Assembly: GCA_034190875.2 (NCBI GenBank)
Contig: CM067343.1
Span: forward strand, 14,201,312 to 14,265,311
Direction: 5' to 3'
Length of the DNA: 64,000 nt
Origin: Urechis unicinctus
Taxonomy: Eukaryota; Annelida; Polychaeta; Xenopneusta; Urechidae
The notes beneath the pieces were generated by a model, which saw only the letters and a list, made by a program, of their open reading frames with translations, did not search any database and had not been told where the DNA came from. The translations under genes were made by a program, and so were the position numbers. This document shows positions 47,267 through 61,299 of the stretch, piece after piece. Each line of letters starts with the position of its first letter. Position 1 is the stretch's first letter.

Positions 47267-48709
47267 CTAAGCTTAAATGTTTGAATTCATAATTTTAATC
47301 AGGAAAAATGCACCTTGAACCTATGGGATAACCCGTTGTGTGGATTATAAATTGTACCTAGTCTAATAAAAAACCAATGATACTACCCAATTTTGATACA
47401 ACGCTTCCCCCTATCGGTGATATATGTCGTCTATTTGTCATGCATGCTGTAACATATCAACAACGCAATGGTGACTTTGTTTTTATAAGCTGCGTTGTCC
47501 AAAGAATTATGAACACATTTTTTGTCAATTCGTCAAATGCAATGAACAGACACTTTTACCGGTCCTCTTGACGGTCAAAAACGAGTATTTTAAGTCCCTG
47601 CATTTAAACATTCAGGTTTACAAATTTGCGCATTACTGCTTTTTGGCAGGTTATTTGGCGTTGTCGTTAAAGTGGTTACAAATAAAAGCTTTTAGTCACC
47701 GGGTCAAATCATGGAAATATCACTGAAATGCGCGACAAGTGATTTAATTACATAAAAGGGGTTAATAATAGACTTGTGCATTGGAGGAAATTTCTGCTTT
47801 ATTCTATATGATTTCCGCTTGGGACAGAGATTAGCAATGCTTAATCAGACTGATTTTTGCCACCATCAGCAGATGGTTGTGCGATATCACAATTTGCTGT
47901 CGCATTGCTCGGGCCTTATTTTCTCTCATCTTAAAGGTATATGGGCGTTAGTCTTGGCCTCTAAACCGATGACCACGTCTTTGGATGTGCAAATAAAGCG
48001 AGTTTCTTTTAAATGTAGACACTTAAGCAGGTATGTGATCTGTAGAGCAACACGTCGGTATTCAGTTGTGACAAAAAAATAAAGGATATATCGAGAATCG
48101 TACTCATATGTTGATGAACGTTTCGTGAGAGACATTTGGAATATCATGTTGCTGTTGAGGCGAATTTGCGATGCACATCAATCCAATGGATGCATTGATG
48201 CTTCATACCGTGGCAAAAAAAGACCTTGAAGCCCATTTGGCAGTGATGGGTCTACGCAGATTTATCAAAGGACATTTCCAGTTAAAGCACAACACGAGTT
48301 TTCCAAAATCATAATTATCCTTCGTCGTTGTAGTCTGGATTAGATCAATAAGATGCAAAAAAGTCCTCCTCTATGGAGATGAATAACGCTGTCATGGATA
48401 TTACCACGGGTTCCTTGCAGGATGTCGATTAATTACATGTAAAGGTTCATAGGCTTTACGGTCTCATATATGCACACATATGCAGGCCGATTCGATTCCT
48501 TCAGATGCACAGGGTATTCATAATGCAACGAGATTTACGTTACATGTATCAAAAAAACTTTGCAGCTTCTTCGTCGTGTCAAAAATTTCACTTCCCCGAA
48601 TGCCTATCTATAAAGAGACATTCGTGTTAGAACGCAAGCTGCGTAGCGGCTCGCGTCTTAAGTAAAGACGTGACTTGTGGAATCTGGAAATAGCTTATTT
48701 CTTAAGTAA

Positions 48710-48861
48710 AGACGTATATATATCGCAATATATATATAGCGCAAACTAAACATATATATATATATACGGCAAATATATGATATATACGTTATGCGCTATA
48801 TATAATATATAATATATGATATATCCGATATATATATATTTATATATACGTATATAATAAG

Positions 48862-48902
<41 letters not shown>

Positions 48903-48915
48903 ATATATGTATATG
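48710..48915. repeat. Imperfect TA-rich tract
   Basis: TATATA runs mixed with CGATAT and ACGTATA words. Preceded by two exact copies of CTTAAGTAAAGACGT (about 48658 and 48702). Confidence 0.9.
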
Positions 48916-49898
48916 GGATATCAGCTTATTCAAATACTCTTAAATTCATTATAGAAAACTTAAGATTTGAACGGAGGATTTTTTTTACAAGAAATGCCAT
49001 AAATCTTTATTGAAATAACCCGTATCTTTTGAAACTTAAGACTTGAATAACGCCTTGGCGTACCATAACGTACCTAAGTTAAAATCCGCGTATCTTATAC
49101 TACCTAACTGATTGAAACGCTTCATCGTTAAACAAGCGTCCATACCTAGCCATCAGAGATGTCCAACGTACAGTTCATGACATACAAAAGCTGTGTATCT
49201 CAATTGTTTTTATAAATTATCGCGGGGCATCAGTTGATGATTCCGCTGTTTCCCGGATATTGTCAAAGGAGTTAACACCAGATCGAGAGCAGAGAGGATT
49301 ACAACATGCCTGAAACACATTTTGACACTACGGCTGTTTAGAGACATACATTATTAAAGCATGAAATATCTGGAACATCTATTTGAAATCTCTGCAGATT
49401 TGTCAAATACCGCTAACGAATCATCGATAATTTCATTGTAGGAAATTTTACATTACTGTCATTCCGAGTTTGGCCAATAAACTCTGACTTCTTCCATTAA
49501 CAACTGTGGAGAGCACAGACTTAGGTGGTAAAGCAGCCACAGACTTTGTCCCTAGATGAAGGTAAGCGTTAGGTTTAATATTCATTATACCGAGATCATT
49601 TATTTTACGATATTATCATTTTTTATTCAACGTAATTAGTGCACGCACACTTCACGAATCGTTTTTGACATTGAACATCATCAGTTTCAGCCATAAAAGA
49701 GTTCTCTGGGAATTTTCTTATTTGCCCTAAGATATGCTGCACGGCGACACTCAAATTTGAGCTGTATGCTATTGATAGAGATTAAAAAGGGCTGTGTGGC
49801 GATCCTCTTGTGCTCTCTTGAAACCATTATGCGCTGTACGATAGGGTCCATATAGGACGATATCACATATATTTTCAGATATTGACAGCTTATTTTCT

Positions 49899-50405
49899 TT
49901 GGTTAAAGATATACTGTGGGCGAACGCTTTAGTACTCTGTGATGATTGGCTCGGTCGCATGCGTAATTTCAACGACGAGAAGGGAGGACCAGTTTGCAGT
50001 TGTAGTGTCGTTATCCAGGTCAGAGTAACCTTTGACTTTGTTTGCAGTTACTTCGATTTTACTGTTTTTCAGCCAACAAGGAGCGCAAGAAGGGGTCATC
50101 ATGGATTCAAGGTTCGACAAGCACCTTGCTGTCAAAGCAACGCTTGTGCAATACTTCCACCAATAATTAAGCTGGATGAAATATCAAGTATATCACTCAT
50201 TAACTTATTTTGCCGTCCACTTTTCGTGGAAAATGAATCAAAAGGGAAACTCATGCAGGTGAAGGTGAATATTTCCCCCCCAGACATAACTAATGGTAGG
50301 CCGCGTCCCCCTGTTGACCACCTATTACAATTTCTGAACAATGGTGGATTTCATACGTGTCTGCATCGACCGTGCATTTTGTCTGCAATATCGCTCTGTC
50401 TGTGA
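49899..50405 (+). CDS. Hypothetical open frame of 168 codons, unknown
   Basis: Long for chance in this base composition; opens at a TTG, so the true 5' border is unclear. A GTCAGA...TTTTCAG segment at about 50019-50073 could be an intron inside the frame. The tail contains ISLINLFCRPLFVENESK and NGRPRPPVDHLLQFLNNGG and is somewhat GC-rich. No domain recognised. Overlapping frames on the other strand are shorter. Confidence 0.25.
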   Translation: MVKDILWANALVLCDDWLGRMRNFNDEKGGPVCSCSVVIQVRVTFDFVCSYFDFTVFQPTRSARRGHHGFKVRQAPCCQSNACAILPPIIKLDEISSISLINLFCRPLFVENESKGKLMQVKVNISPPDITNGRPRPPVDHLLQFLNNGGFHTCLHRPCILSAISLCL

Positions 50406-50859
50406 ACGCATAGCGGCACATCCTGTACCTAACCAAAATTCACGATGATGGGGAAGACTGGCATAAATTGCACAACCAGCAAACCATTGATCGCTTTCAT
50501 TATCGACGTCTTATAGGGGCTATTGTTGGCGGCTCTTATAGGCGGCTCTTATGAGAGGTCTCATTAGTCTAAACAGTAAGATGTACTATGGACTTGTCAT
50601 TGACACGTGTAAGGACGTATTGGCGGGGATAACTATCGACTTGTGTACCAGTTGGCGTGCGACAGGCGTTGTCTAAGAGCAGCTCGCGTGCAGACATTGC
50701 GGCATGGAATGAACAAGCAGTGTAATGAGCAGTTTTCTAGCTTTGTTAAGAAGTTTTCTTATCAGACAAAGTCATTTGACAGCATACTACACAAGTTGCG
50801 ATGTCAGCATACAGGATAGTTTGCTATCATACGCAGTTATTGAAAATCTACAAAAAAGT

Positions 50860-52940
50860 ATGGTTTGCCTGAATCGACTGCGTTTAAATGTCAACGCATG
50901 AATCGGCTCATCAACTTAATGCACGCATAAATTAATTTACATTAGTAATGTCATGTGTACAAAAAAAATATTTGGAACCATTTTTTGCCTGGATGGAATT
51001 GTATGAAGGATATCAGCAGACAGCATTACATTTCCTTCCTATTGAAAAGCAGGTGTCAAAATCACGTAAACTGACTTGATCTCCACCCTCAACAGATAGA
51101 ATCCAAGATAATCGCAGCTATCAAAACATTGATTCTCTTTATAAGAGCAATTCCAAAGTTTCATTGCATATAGTGATACTTAGCATGCCAAGTCTTGATA
51201 TGCTCCGGACTATTTGGTTCTCTTAAAATCTAGCGCAATATCCCAAAGTACCTTGTAGCTGGCAGTGGTATATGTATTTGCGAAATACTATTGCGTCGAT
51301 GGGTAACAATGCACAAAATCCACTGCGCGAAGGCGGAAATTCCATGTCGTTTTAATCACTCGTTCAATAAGATCCTTGATATAATAGTCTCATTTGTTGT
51401 AAATTCAATACTTCTAATAGGCTATGGTTGAAAGGCAAGCACCACGATTTCGCTCGCACGAACCTTATCATGATGTATTTCATTAACGGATGACTGCCAT
51501 CACAGTTTTCCCTAATTGGATCCAAAGTGAAACCTTTCTGTGACCCCAATATTACTAGGCTGTGACCGGCGTGACCTTTATTCTAATGACCGCTATGACC
51601 TAACCGTTATCTTATCCAGCAACTACAACGAAATTTATTTTTCAAGGTTTGTTAAAATCTGATGTGTGTCTCATGCAGGGCAATGAATTATACCTTGAAG
51701 GGGGTCTGGGCCTGGAAAACCGCAAACAGCTACGTATAACAGCAGAAAACTAGTAAACAGCAACCATAGAAACTGCTTAAATGCATGCCGCTCGAGGAAA
51801 ACGTTTTGGTCATGCAGGCATTTGTCGTCTCTAGACCTGCAACAACACATTTTATGAAGTAGGTTGCATATATATAAAGATTAGCTGCTTGGCAGCTGCT
51901 TCCAAGGAGTGCAATAAACTCCACTTCGTTTATTAAAGGCGGCGCAGACGGAGCCGTTTAGTGCTAAGTTTTGTATGTAGACCAACTGTGCATCTCGCAA
52001 ACAAATTGAACGTTGTAGGCTAAGAGGCATTGGTGGCGACTGTGTTCAACCCTATGAATTTCTATAAAAAAGGTGCACATGTAGACCTAATAACACCTGT
52101 CGAGATGCAGCCGTTGAAAAGATAGACATATTGACTAACAGAAAATGGGGGCGAGTTTCTAATGGGTGATGTTTAGATCTTTTTGGTGTACTTGAATGAA
52201 AATATGAAGTCGAAATCGGTACAACGTTTAAGGTTGATATGCGGTATAAGTACGGACAGTAATGTCGTAGTTTGGAGTGTTGGTACAATTGCGAGACTTG
52301 TTGCTGGCTTCAGGGAAAGGGCCGAGTTTGAACGCGTCGCAGGGACGGGTGCTCACATGTACAACATCTTGTTACTGTTTGATTAATTCTTATTCATCAT
52401 AAATGGGACCCACATATCCTTATCGCTTAATATTTCAACTATTATACAGTAGTGCTAATTAATGTAGCATCGTTATATGCCACATTATGTTGTTACGTGC
52501 TTTGTGTGCAGGGAGCCGACATTATGGTTCGGAATATAAATATTGAGGGTCACCGAACTAGCCTATGCAGTATCATACCTCAACAATGACATCCGATTAG
52601 GTGCGGTAGTATGAGATAAGCACTGCCGTGACGTAGTAAAGCTTATTACACATCAAATAAGTACAACAGTAGTTTAACTTTACAGCTCTTGATTATTTTA
52701 AAGCTATATATAATGCGCTTATACGGAAATATAGCCGGTTTCAGTGTGAGCATTTATCTTCTTCTTTCTCCCATTACATCACTCCATGAGCATGTTGACA
52801 GACACTGCAAACTATAGTAGCATATATCAACACCTTGGTTGTGAAATTTAAAAACAATTGTCATTTAAAAGAAGTAATATATCCGCTATATGCGTAAATT
52901 AACACGCGGTTTTGTAATGGTTTTATAAAGAGTGGCACAA
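50860..52940. repeat. Family C long repeat, second copy
   Basis: Direct-orientation partner of 10970-13140, with a private insertion of about 150 bases near 51700-51850 between shared blocks. Confidence 0.8.
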
Positions 52941-54789
52941 AACATTTGAAATGTAGTTCCCACGAATTTTCATATAATTGAGTTAAGCTTAACGTAATCT
53001 CGGAAGCATCACGACTTATACTTCGCCTTTCAGCGGCAAATTATTTCTGGTATTCCTCATCCTACTCCTTCCGACAGTGTAATAAAATCCACTCGATGGG
53101 GCCGTTTATATTTTATTGCATACATTTCATGGTAATATTGCTTTTGATCGAGCCACTGCACTACAGTATATCGCAGCCTTAATGTAGTCAGTGGATCATA
53201 AGCGAAGAATACGGTAGTTTGTTGCTGCGGGCGATTGATAATACAGTAAGAGATGCTAATGCTTTGCCTGACAACCATGTTATATTTGTGAACTCAAACA
53301 TGTTCATTTGAGACTTGCCTGGGAGTGGTATCCCTTACATTGAAATACGACTATTAACCTTAGGATGATTAAAAACTCATTGAAGTTCATCGCGGCTCTT
53401 CTCGTTCTGTTTATAATCGCTACCTCACACTGCATTTCATTATATTGAACAAACATAAGAAACAGTGATAGACTACACTATGAATCGAGTTTAATTATAA
53501 TCAGTGGCGTATGAACATAATTACATTTATTCGTAGGCCAATCCCTCTAACATCTAACAGATTATGTGAATGGATGGATAATGAGCTCGTTTCTCTCCAT
53601 GGTTGTTTCTTAACCATAATTGATTGATGTTCCGATGAATACAATAACCTATTACGACCCATTTGAAGGTATGCAGCGCTTGAAAACAATACACTATTAA
53701 TATCTTTGCGGTTATCAACCTACCGGATCCTATTTATCCATACATCCTCTCATCCCATCTAACGTGTAGCGGTTGTGGACATCATCTCTCGATTGCATTA
53801 TTTTATATAGATACTCATTTCGCTGGGCCTGCAAGCGTTGATGAACCGTCTTGTTAACGAATCGCTTTGTTGAACGTTGGAATAGCTTCAGTGCGGTGCA
53901 AGGGCTCCCCATCTTACCATGGCTGCACCTGCATGTGCCGTCTAGCAGTCTTTCGGACTATACGTAATATACGCTGGTAATATGTAAATTCAGGCACAGA
54001 TAACTGGGATAGGTGTGGTGGGCAACGTAAGCAAAAACAACATGGCTGACTATGGGCCCATGGTCAAAAGTTGACCATGCTCTACTTTTAGACCCGGGCT
54101 CGGGAGTCCCCTTAAACACTAACGGGCTCCTATGGGTTCTCTAAGGGCCTGAAAATACAGCCTTATCCACAATTAATGATGAAGATTATACACGATATCA
54201 CGTGTAGGCGTAGATAGTCTAGGATGGGGGACAAGGCAACGATCCGGCTCTCACCGTCCCCACATTAGGTGATATGCTAGTGGACATAGTGGGGCAGTGC
54301 GTGTTGTTTAAAATAAATCTTTGTGAGTACAGCCATCAGCAGGTACATCGGTTCATACCGTGACCTGATGCGCATCTATATTTGATCTGATGCGTTGCCC
54401 ACAGTAGCGCGACCTTTGCACAATAGCTGGATTTTGGACGATGGTGATTCGCATTTTTGCTCGTAAGTAGAAAACACAATTACAGAAACATACGTATAAT
54501 TACATCGTGGTTTGCACAATTAGGCTGGCCTTAATGTAGTCTCTTTCTCTGCAACACATGCTTTACATCGTTGCCCTTGTAAACAACATGTACGATGCAT
54601 TGCTAGACGATTATCTAGAAATATCGATATATATATCTAGAAATGTCTAACAATGACTGTATCTACGTGGAAATTATCTCAACCTCGTATCTCTTCCTAT
54701 ATCGAACAACTGAGATAAATAGCCTGAGCAGACACATATTGGAAAATCGATTCTAGGTTGCATTTTTAAAGAATAAAGGTCCAAAAAGA

Positions 54790-55995
54790 GCAATTTATTT
54801 TGCTCACTTAGTAGTATATGCGAGAGGCGCTGTGCATTCATGCTCTTGGCAAATCTAAATCACAAAGCGAGTATAGCGGAGATCGAAATTATTGATGTCC
54901 CTACAGTTATATTTATACAATTGAAAATAGCGGGGAACATGGTATAAAGGCGAATAATATTGAGGGATAATTAAACTACCTCATATCACATTAATTCACG
55001 TATTTCATGTAAATAAGGATTATTGGTTATGGTAAATCAGTCAATATTTATGCATCGCAGCAAACATGAGTTTAATGCTATGATGATTGTCCCGAAAACC
55101 ATCACAGCCTTTAATATCTCAGACGATACATGACAAATATTCACAGACTGTCTCAGCTAAACCCTTTAAGCGTTGCTGAAATCAAATATCTTTTCCAATT
55201 TGTCTAGCTTATTGCGCTTTCTGGGTCAACGCAGGCAATTCATTGGCGATAACTAAAGCGCTATGAATGTAGGAAAGCACAGGCCAAGCATCTTTTCACG
55301 ATGCTGTGAAGACTAGCTCTATTTGACGCAACAAATTACATTAATGCATGTCGGCGTCGAGCCAGTGACACGATAAATCAGACGGTCATCTAGTACTTTC
55401 CCTTATTAAAAGATTCTCCTAAGGTAGCAACATTCGCTTAAATCATTCACGCTATCAAAGCATGGCGATGCAGCAGCACAGTTTTTTTCACGATCAAAAT
55501 TCTTTGTTTAGAATCGATTCGATATAAGCTATGCAAAAGGTGCGGCGTCACATTTAATGATCTAATGGACCTGCGTTGCTCAAGTCATCGATAAACGGCA
55601 ATCATCGTGTATTTTATAAGGTCAACGCCCATGTATACGATTAATGTCATGCAAGAATGTAATGTATGAAAAAACGGATTTGAACATACTGATAATAGTG
55701 GAATAGACTTTGCTACATTATATTTCACAGTTTGTTGAGTTTCGTAATGGGACATTATTGTTCAGTTATCAAAAGCTTGGCGGATGCCCTAAATTGATTG
55801 GGCTGTCATGGAGTCATGGAACGCAATATGAACATCAACAAAAGCACTCATTGGTCGACTGTTTACACTCCGAACCAGAGTAGCAATGATAGATTGGTAT
55901 TATACAAGATAATGCAGACGGTTTGCAATTGAACACGAACCAGTAAGGAACAAATTACACGGATCCGGAAAAATCGTCACAAGTTCATTTAACCA
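54790..55995. repeat. Family F repeat, ~1.2-kb copy
   Basis: Partner of 38850-40160 in the same orientation. Shares the full length with small deletions, and ends at the same GTTCATTTAACCA border. Confidence 0.78.
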
Positions 55996-56219
55996 AACCT
56001 GGCCCTATCAACTTAGATGAAACAAATACAGGTTTGTTGCCGATTCCAGACTGTAGTTCGGTGGTTGCAGCACATTGCTTGCATTTAAGATCTTCCAGTT
56101 CCGCTATTGAACTTTACACACTCGCGAACAGACATACCAGTCGCCAAACATAACCACAATATACAAACATACACGCAAACAAACATACATATATACATAC
56201 AAACATACGTACATGCACA

Positions 56220-56553
56220 CACATACATACATACATACATACATACATACATACATACATACATACATACATACATACATACACATACATACATACATAC
56301 ATACATACATACATACATACATACATACATACATACATACATACATACATACATACATACATACATACATACATACATACATACATACATACATACATAC
56401 ATACATACATACATACATACATACATACATACATACATACATACATACATACATACATACATACATACATACATACATACATACATACATACATACATAC
56501 ATACATACATACATACATACATACATACATACATACATACATACATACATACA

Positions 56554-56582
<29 letters not shown>
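56220..56582. repeat. (CATA)n tetranucleotide microsatellite, ~90 units
   Basis: Near-perfect CATA array with one small CACATA interruption near 56281 and an eroded edge at 56166-56220. Frames through it on both strands are artefacts. It lies directly upstream of the second P2X7-domain-like pseudogene. Confidence 0.97.
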
Positions 56583-56584
<2 letters not shown>

Positions 56585-56842
56585 TTACCTTCTTTTTACA
56601 TTAACATATAGAAGTGTATATCTGTGTTCGCTTACAAGTCTAATACAATGATTTTCATCATTTCTTTGTAATGTTTTTCAAAATGTTGATTAATAACACA
56701 CTAGCCAACTGGGCGCCGTTATTTATTGCACCGACATGCATAAGCGCTAAAAATCCACCGATTAGGTCCCACTCGGAAGAAAATACGAAGCCATCTTTTC
56801 GGTGTCATTTTACCTTAGTTGGCCGCTAGGGGGCAGGTTGCG

Positions 56843-56850
56843 TGACGTCA
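56843..56850. promoter_or_regulatory. CRE palindrome TGACGTCA before the second P2X7-domain-like locus
   Basis: Perfect octamer about 90 bases upstream of the open N-terminal segment, within a CpG-containing stretch (GTTGCGTGACGTCACAC). Matches the site upstream of the first locus. Confidence 0.45.
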
Positions 56851-56929
56851 CACTTGCTGCACGGCCTCAAAAAGAATTTGACATCAAGCGAAAAGTGATT
56901 TTTGCGGTTTTAAGATTACACCTGTTTTC

Positions 56930-58110
56930 ATTCAACCTTGTCGTCTGCTGATGAAAATAATGATACCCCGTTACATGACACTGGGGTAAATTATATCAAT
57001 AGCTATTTGTTTAATCCTATACGGGTGGGAGTTGAATCATCCAAGTCAGACTCGAAACATGAAACCTGCGAATTGGATTCAAAATCCGCTTCGGATGTAG
57101 AATCCATAAAAGATCTCGCCGAATTGTCAGTATAGAATTCCGTTTCCCAAAGCTTCATTGAACTATGTTAAAGGGTAATTGTTAGTATAAGTTGCCTAAC
57201 ACATTTACATATTCAGTAAGTTGAAGATGGTATGTTGACATAATTAGCAACTACAACCAATAGAACTTTGGTAGAAACATGTGGCTTTGTAAATGTACCC
57301 TCTGCGCATTTGATATCGAGGACATATTTTTTCATGTATTATATAAGTATTTCCCGTTTACATTCATTTCATGTGCCGCAAATGCAAAATATTAATGACA
57401 ATGTTATCTGTAATTATTAATCTGGTGCACGTTTAGCTGTCAACAACGCATCCCAGTCAACAAAATGAGAGAGAGAGCGTGTGTGCTGCCGAAGTTTGGA
57501 GAGAGTGATGGCTATAATGGAAGAACAGTCATGCATAAATCACCAAACCTCCGGGGTTTCCTAGAAAACTGCCTTAACAGACATGTGCTAGAAGCGTCCA
57601 AATTTTAGCTTATTCACATCGGTGGACCTGTTGAAGATGAGGTATCTACCAATGAGTAAGTTATATACTATTGCTACCAAAACGAACAATTTGTGGTTGA
57701 ACAATCCAATCATTTATTGCTGAAAGAACATCAATCCCCACGTGTAAAATATTCAGTGTTCACATTGATAATCAATAATATATTTCACATAATCATGAAT
57801 AAATAACACCACCAGAAACATTAAATCCAGAATTTTTTTATGCAACTTATTTCAAAACCCATTCACAATTAATCGATATTTTACTTCTGATCATCCGGGT
57901 ATCTTGCCTACCGCCTGTTTACATTCTGGGTATAGCACATACTGGGCAGAAGAAAAAGGAAAGGACTGCCAGTCTGCAAGGTCAAAACTATTAGAGTCTT
58001 TCCCTGATCCGGGTGGCAAATACAGGCTAGCTACAATGGAGCTGAAGAAGATTTCAGTCAGCACCTACAAGAATTTTATTTTCATGTTTCTCGAGCAGGG
58101 AAGCATTAGG
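56930..58110 (+). pseudogene. Second P2X7 intracellular-domain-like pseudogene
   Basis: Three pieces. An acidic, Ser-rich N-terminal segment (56938-57123) contains YLFNPIRVG and ends at a possible donor. A middle piece (about 57451-57658) reads ERVCCRSLERVMAIMEE, then in another frame GFLENCLNRHVLEASKF and VEDEVSTNE, followed by a perfect GTAAGT. A last piece (about 57885-58040) reads LAYRLFTFWV, a TAG, then LGRRKRKGLPVCKVKTIR and, in another frame, SFPDPGGKYRLA. Together these trace the P2X7 C-terminal domain (ERVCC, VL, AYR, CVV-IR, FPDP-G-Y). At least two in-frame stops and several shifts make it a pseudogene. It lies on the same strand as the 45-47 kb locus, about 10 kb downstream, and could be a tandem duplicate. 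Confidence 0.68.
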
Positions 58111-59169
58111 TGGTGAGACCTTCCAATCCTATGCAAGGAGCCCATCTTGTCTGTGGCCGGGTATTTTTGCCTATGATCAAGCACCTCAGCAATGAACTGA
58201 TGTACATAAATGTTATTCATATTTTATGATAGTCATATTATAAATCCGTTATATTATATGCTTGTATTGAAAGTTATTCAGGTTTCGGCGATGAATGTCA
58301 AAATAACATTTGTATTTCATTTTAGATTAAAGCATTAGCCCACTAAAAGAAATTGGTAACTTGACAGACATGACAACTGAATCTCCCTGTCTGGATTTGC
58401 GGTAGGCCACTCCCAATTGGAGCTGATCTTCTTGAATGATGGCTCGAGATCGTTCGAGTTTTCATTGATGTGAATAACTGCTAGGAACAATCTGGATATG
58501 TATAGCAGGTTGATAACTTATACTGCCGAGTAAGACTCAAATCTTGAACACATTATTCTACGAAGAAAACTAGAGCTGTCACTACGCAAATGTGCTAAAC
58601 TGCCATACATCCCTTATTCTAACATACACAATGGAGTTTCAAAATATGTTATTCCATCTGTATAACCTGACCGTCATGTTAGCATAAGCGTAGTGCACAC
58701 TTTGGTGTTAAATATTTAACCATCTTGTGAAACGGTTCTAGGCTTGATTTTTGCTCTGATGGGGATTTTGTTTATGGTAGACACATATACTAATACAGAT
58801 TACATTTCTTTGATAAATTAGTCCATAGGGGCACGGATTTCACCATTTGACTCATTTAATTTCAAAACCCCTGAGGCAGATATTTCTATACAAACATATG
58901 ATTCAGAACTATGTGTGTTCAGGGACTTGTCAGCGATCTAAGTTATCAATACAATAAGTATGCTACAATTTCATTAATTATAGCCTTAAAGGATGTCAAA
59001 GTATGCAAATTGACTATGATCAGACACATTGATATGTACAACAGAGGTAATCCCTGGCAATGCATATAATCAAATATAATCTTGAGTTGCCTTGCGGCAC
59101 TTACAAAAAAAAAACATTCCCCAAATGACAAGTAAGAGCAAGCTGCAGGTGCGATCGGCTATAATGTTT

Positions 59170-60020
59170 GTGCAGCCGTCATGTTAGCGCAGTATATACA
59201 TGTGCATGTGTGAGGTATTTATTAGTCTAAGATCGATTTCCCTGAGTGTCTCGCCGCGTTACTATACATTTGACGATGATAATATATTGTCATACTTATT
59301 GTTTCGTTCCTAATACTCTAAGTGCAGTAATGTCCCATCAAACGCTAAATATAACTACAAATCCAAACGGATTCTACTATACTGTAGCACACAGGTATGT
59401 TTCGGTGCTTTTGTTCCAATATAGGATTACAACACATTTCTACGCAATACACGAGCATCTTACTCTATAAATAATAAACGGTAAAAAGCCACTATTTCTG
59501 ATGGAATGATTTTGCAGATTATATTGATTACCCTTTACTCAGCGCATAGAATAAGTGTAACGAGGCAAATAAATGTGACATAAATCAGTTAAGATTTTAA
59601 AAAATCTAATATGCTATCAAGTCTGTTGTTTCGTGACTTTTCAATATCATCTAGATAAATGTGAAACAACCAGGATAATGGAATTTCGCTTTTAGACTGT
59701 TTAGGCACTATCATGGACACTGTAATATGTACAAATGAAGAAAACGCGACCTTCGAATGGCAGAAACGCGGCGTATTGAATGGCTTCATGATGTTATCTA
59801 CTGATGTCTACTCAAGAAAGGGATCAGATGCAATGAAAAAGAGTCGATTGTTATATTAGGAGACAAGAGTACGAAATGCAGTGGCGAGGACCAAATGTTT
59901 CTCAAGACTTGTTATTACTCGCAGCAACACTCTTAATTCGTTGTTTGCTAATATCTGCTAAGACCGATACTTCATTGAAAGAGGTCATCAGATGCTATGT
60001 CGACGAATGTTTAAAGGAGT
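59170..60020. repeat. Family E repeat, second copy
   Basis: Direct-orientation partner of 40580-41420 over its whole length, including the CATTGAAAGAGGTCA block near the 3' end. Confidence 0.78.
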
Positions 60021-60999
60021 TAATGTGATGCAAAACCGCTATTGCGCTGATAAAGCAACATAAAAGGGTATCACTGGCCCCAGCAGTCTGTCTACATTTT
60101 ACATTGGTGCTACCTTATCAGATAAAACCAAGAGCGTAAGAAATACTGCTGCAATCATAATCTGGTTTTCATTATGCGGTAGTTGTGCCAGCAGCGGTCA
60201 TGATGTAAACCTAGAGCTGACGTTGTAAATGTGCATAAGCATTATATTGCATCAAAGACATGAATATCTCTACCAATTATGATAACACATCAAAGGGTAC
60301 AAAGATATATATATCTTAGCCATTACCCAGATCCAACATATTTGAAATATGTATTACAAATCGCTTTCAATGTCGAATACGTTGTATGGTGAGCTACCTT
60401 TTGTTGTGTACCAATTTAATAACGAGCGCCACGCGCATTCAATGCTGTCATCCGAACGGACATCTTGATTAGCTCGAGAGACAGGGCGCATGTTCGGAGG
60501 ATATAAACCAAGCCATATCTCTCATCTTCTCCCTTAATGCCAAGCGGCATTATATCTGAATTTTCGGAATACATTCACGACTTAAAGTATTGTGAGTTCC
60601 TTTCGGTTTACTCTTATGTTTGTGTGTTCATTCGTCTGAATCTGCAACTTCAAGCTTAACAACATAGCCAGTGTATTGTTGGTTTGCGTGTTTATCCATT
60701 ATTAAATCCGATTGGGAATGATATTTAAGACTCGATTGCGTCTAAGCTTATATTGACGATGTTAATAAATAGTTCATGTAAGCTTAGAACGAGGTATAGC
60801 GGCACACCTACAACAGTGAGCTACATGGTGACGAAACGTAGTCACAACAAGCAACAGACCTTTTGAAAGTCCGATTCCCACAGATGGCCACCTCAGACCT
60901 TACGGAGATGCGTGGTTACAATATATAACGTAAAAATCTTTCAAATATAAAATAGCGTATAATATCTATGAACGTTTTGTATGCCTGAATTAAATTGTC

Positions 61000-61299
61000 A
61001 TGGATACGCCGTGTTTGAAGATGGTGTTATCATTTATTTGTTCACTAGGGATGTTAATTTTCAGGATGCTAACAATTGCCTTTCCTAAATATTTGCGTTA
61101 TATAAGCATATTTCTTGCCATTTGGAGCACTTCCGTTCTTAATTTACAGTATGAATACGGCAAACTGTGGTATTCTATGTCAATTACACCATTCCAACCT
61201 GCTGACAATACATTTTGTTATGTTTTGTATTTTCACCTATTATTTTTTTCAGAATTTACCCTCTTCAATTTGCAATCAAAAACAGCTAGCTGCTCGTGA
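61000..61299 (+). CDS. Hypothetical hydrophobic open frame of 99 codons
   Basis: ATG-started; two hydrophobic stretches (about residues 8-30 and 33-48). Hydrophobicity is expected by chance in AT-rich DNA with T-rich second codon positions, and no family is recognised. Confidence 0.12.
   Translation: MDTPCLKMVLSFICSLGMLIFRMLTIAFPKYLRYISIFLAIWSTSVLNLQYEYGKLWYSMSITPFQPADNTFCYVLYFHLLFFSEFTLFNLQSKTASCS

Noticed and set aside
56085..56611. 165-codon Met-Tyr-Val-Cys and His-Thr-Tyr-Ile frames
   Set aside because: Translation of the CATA tetranucleotide array on both strands.
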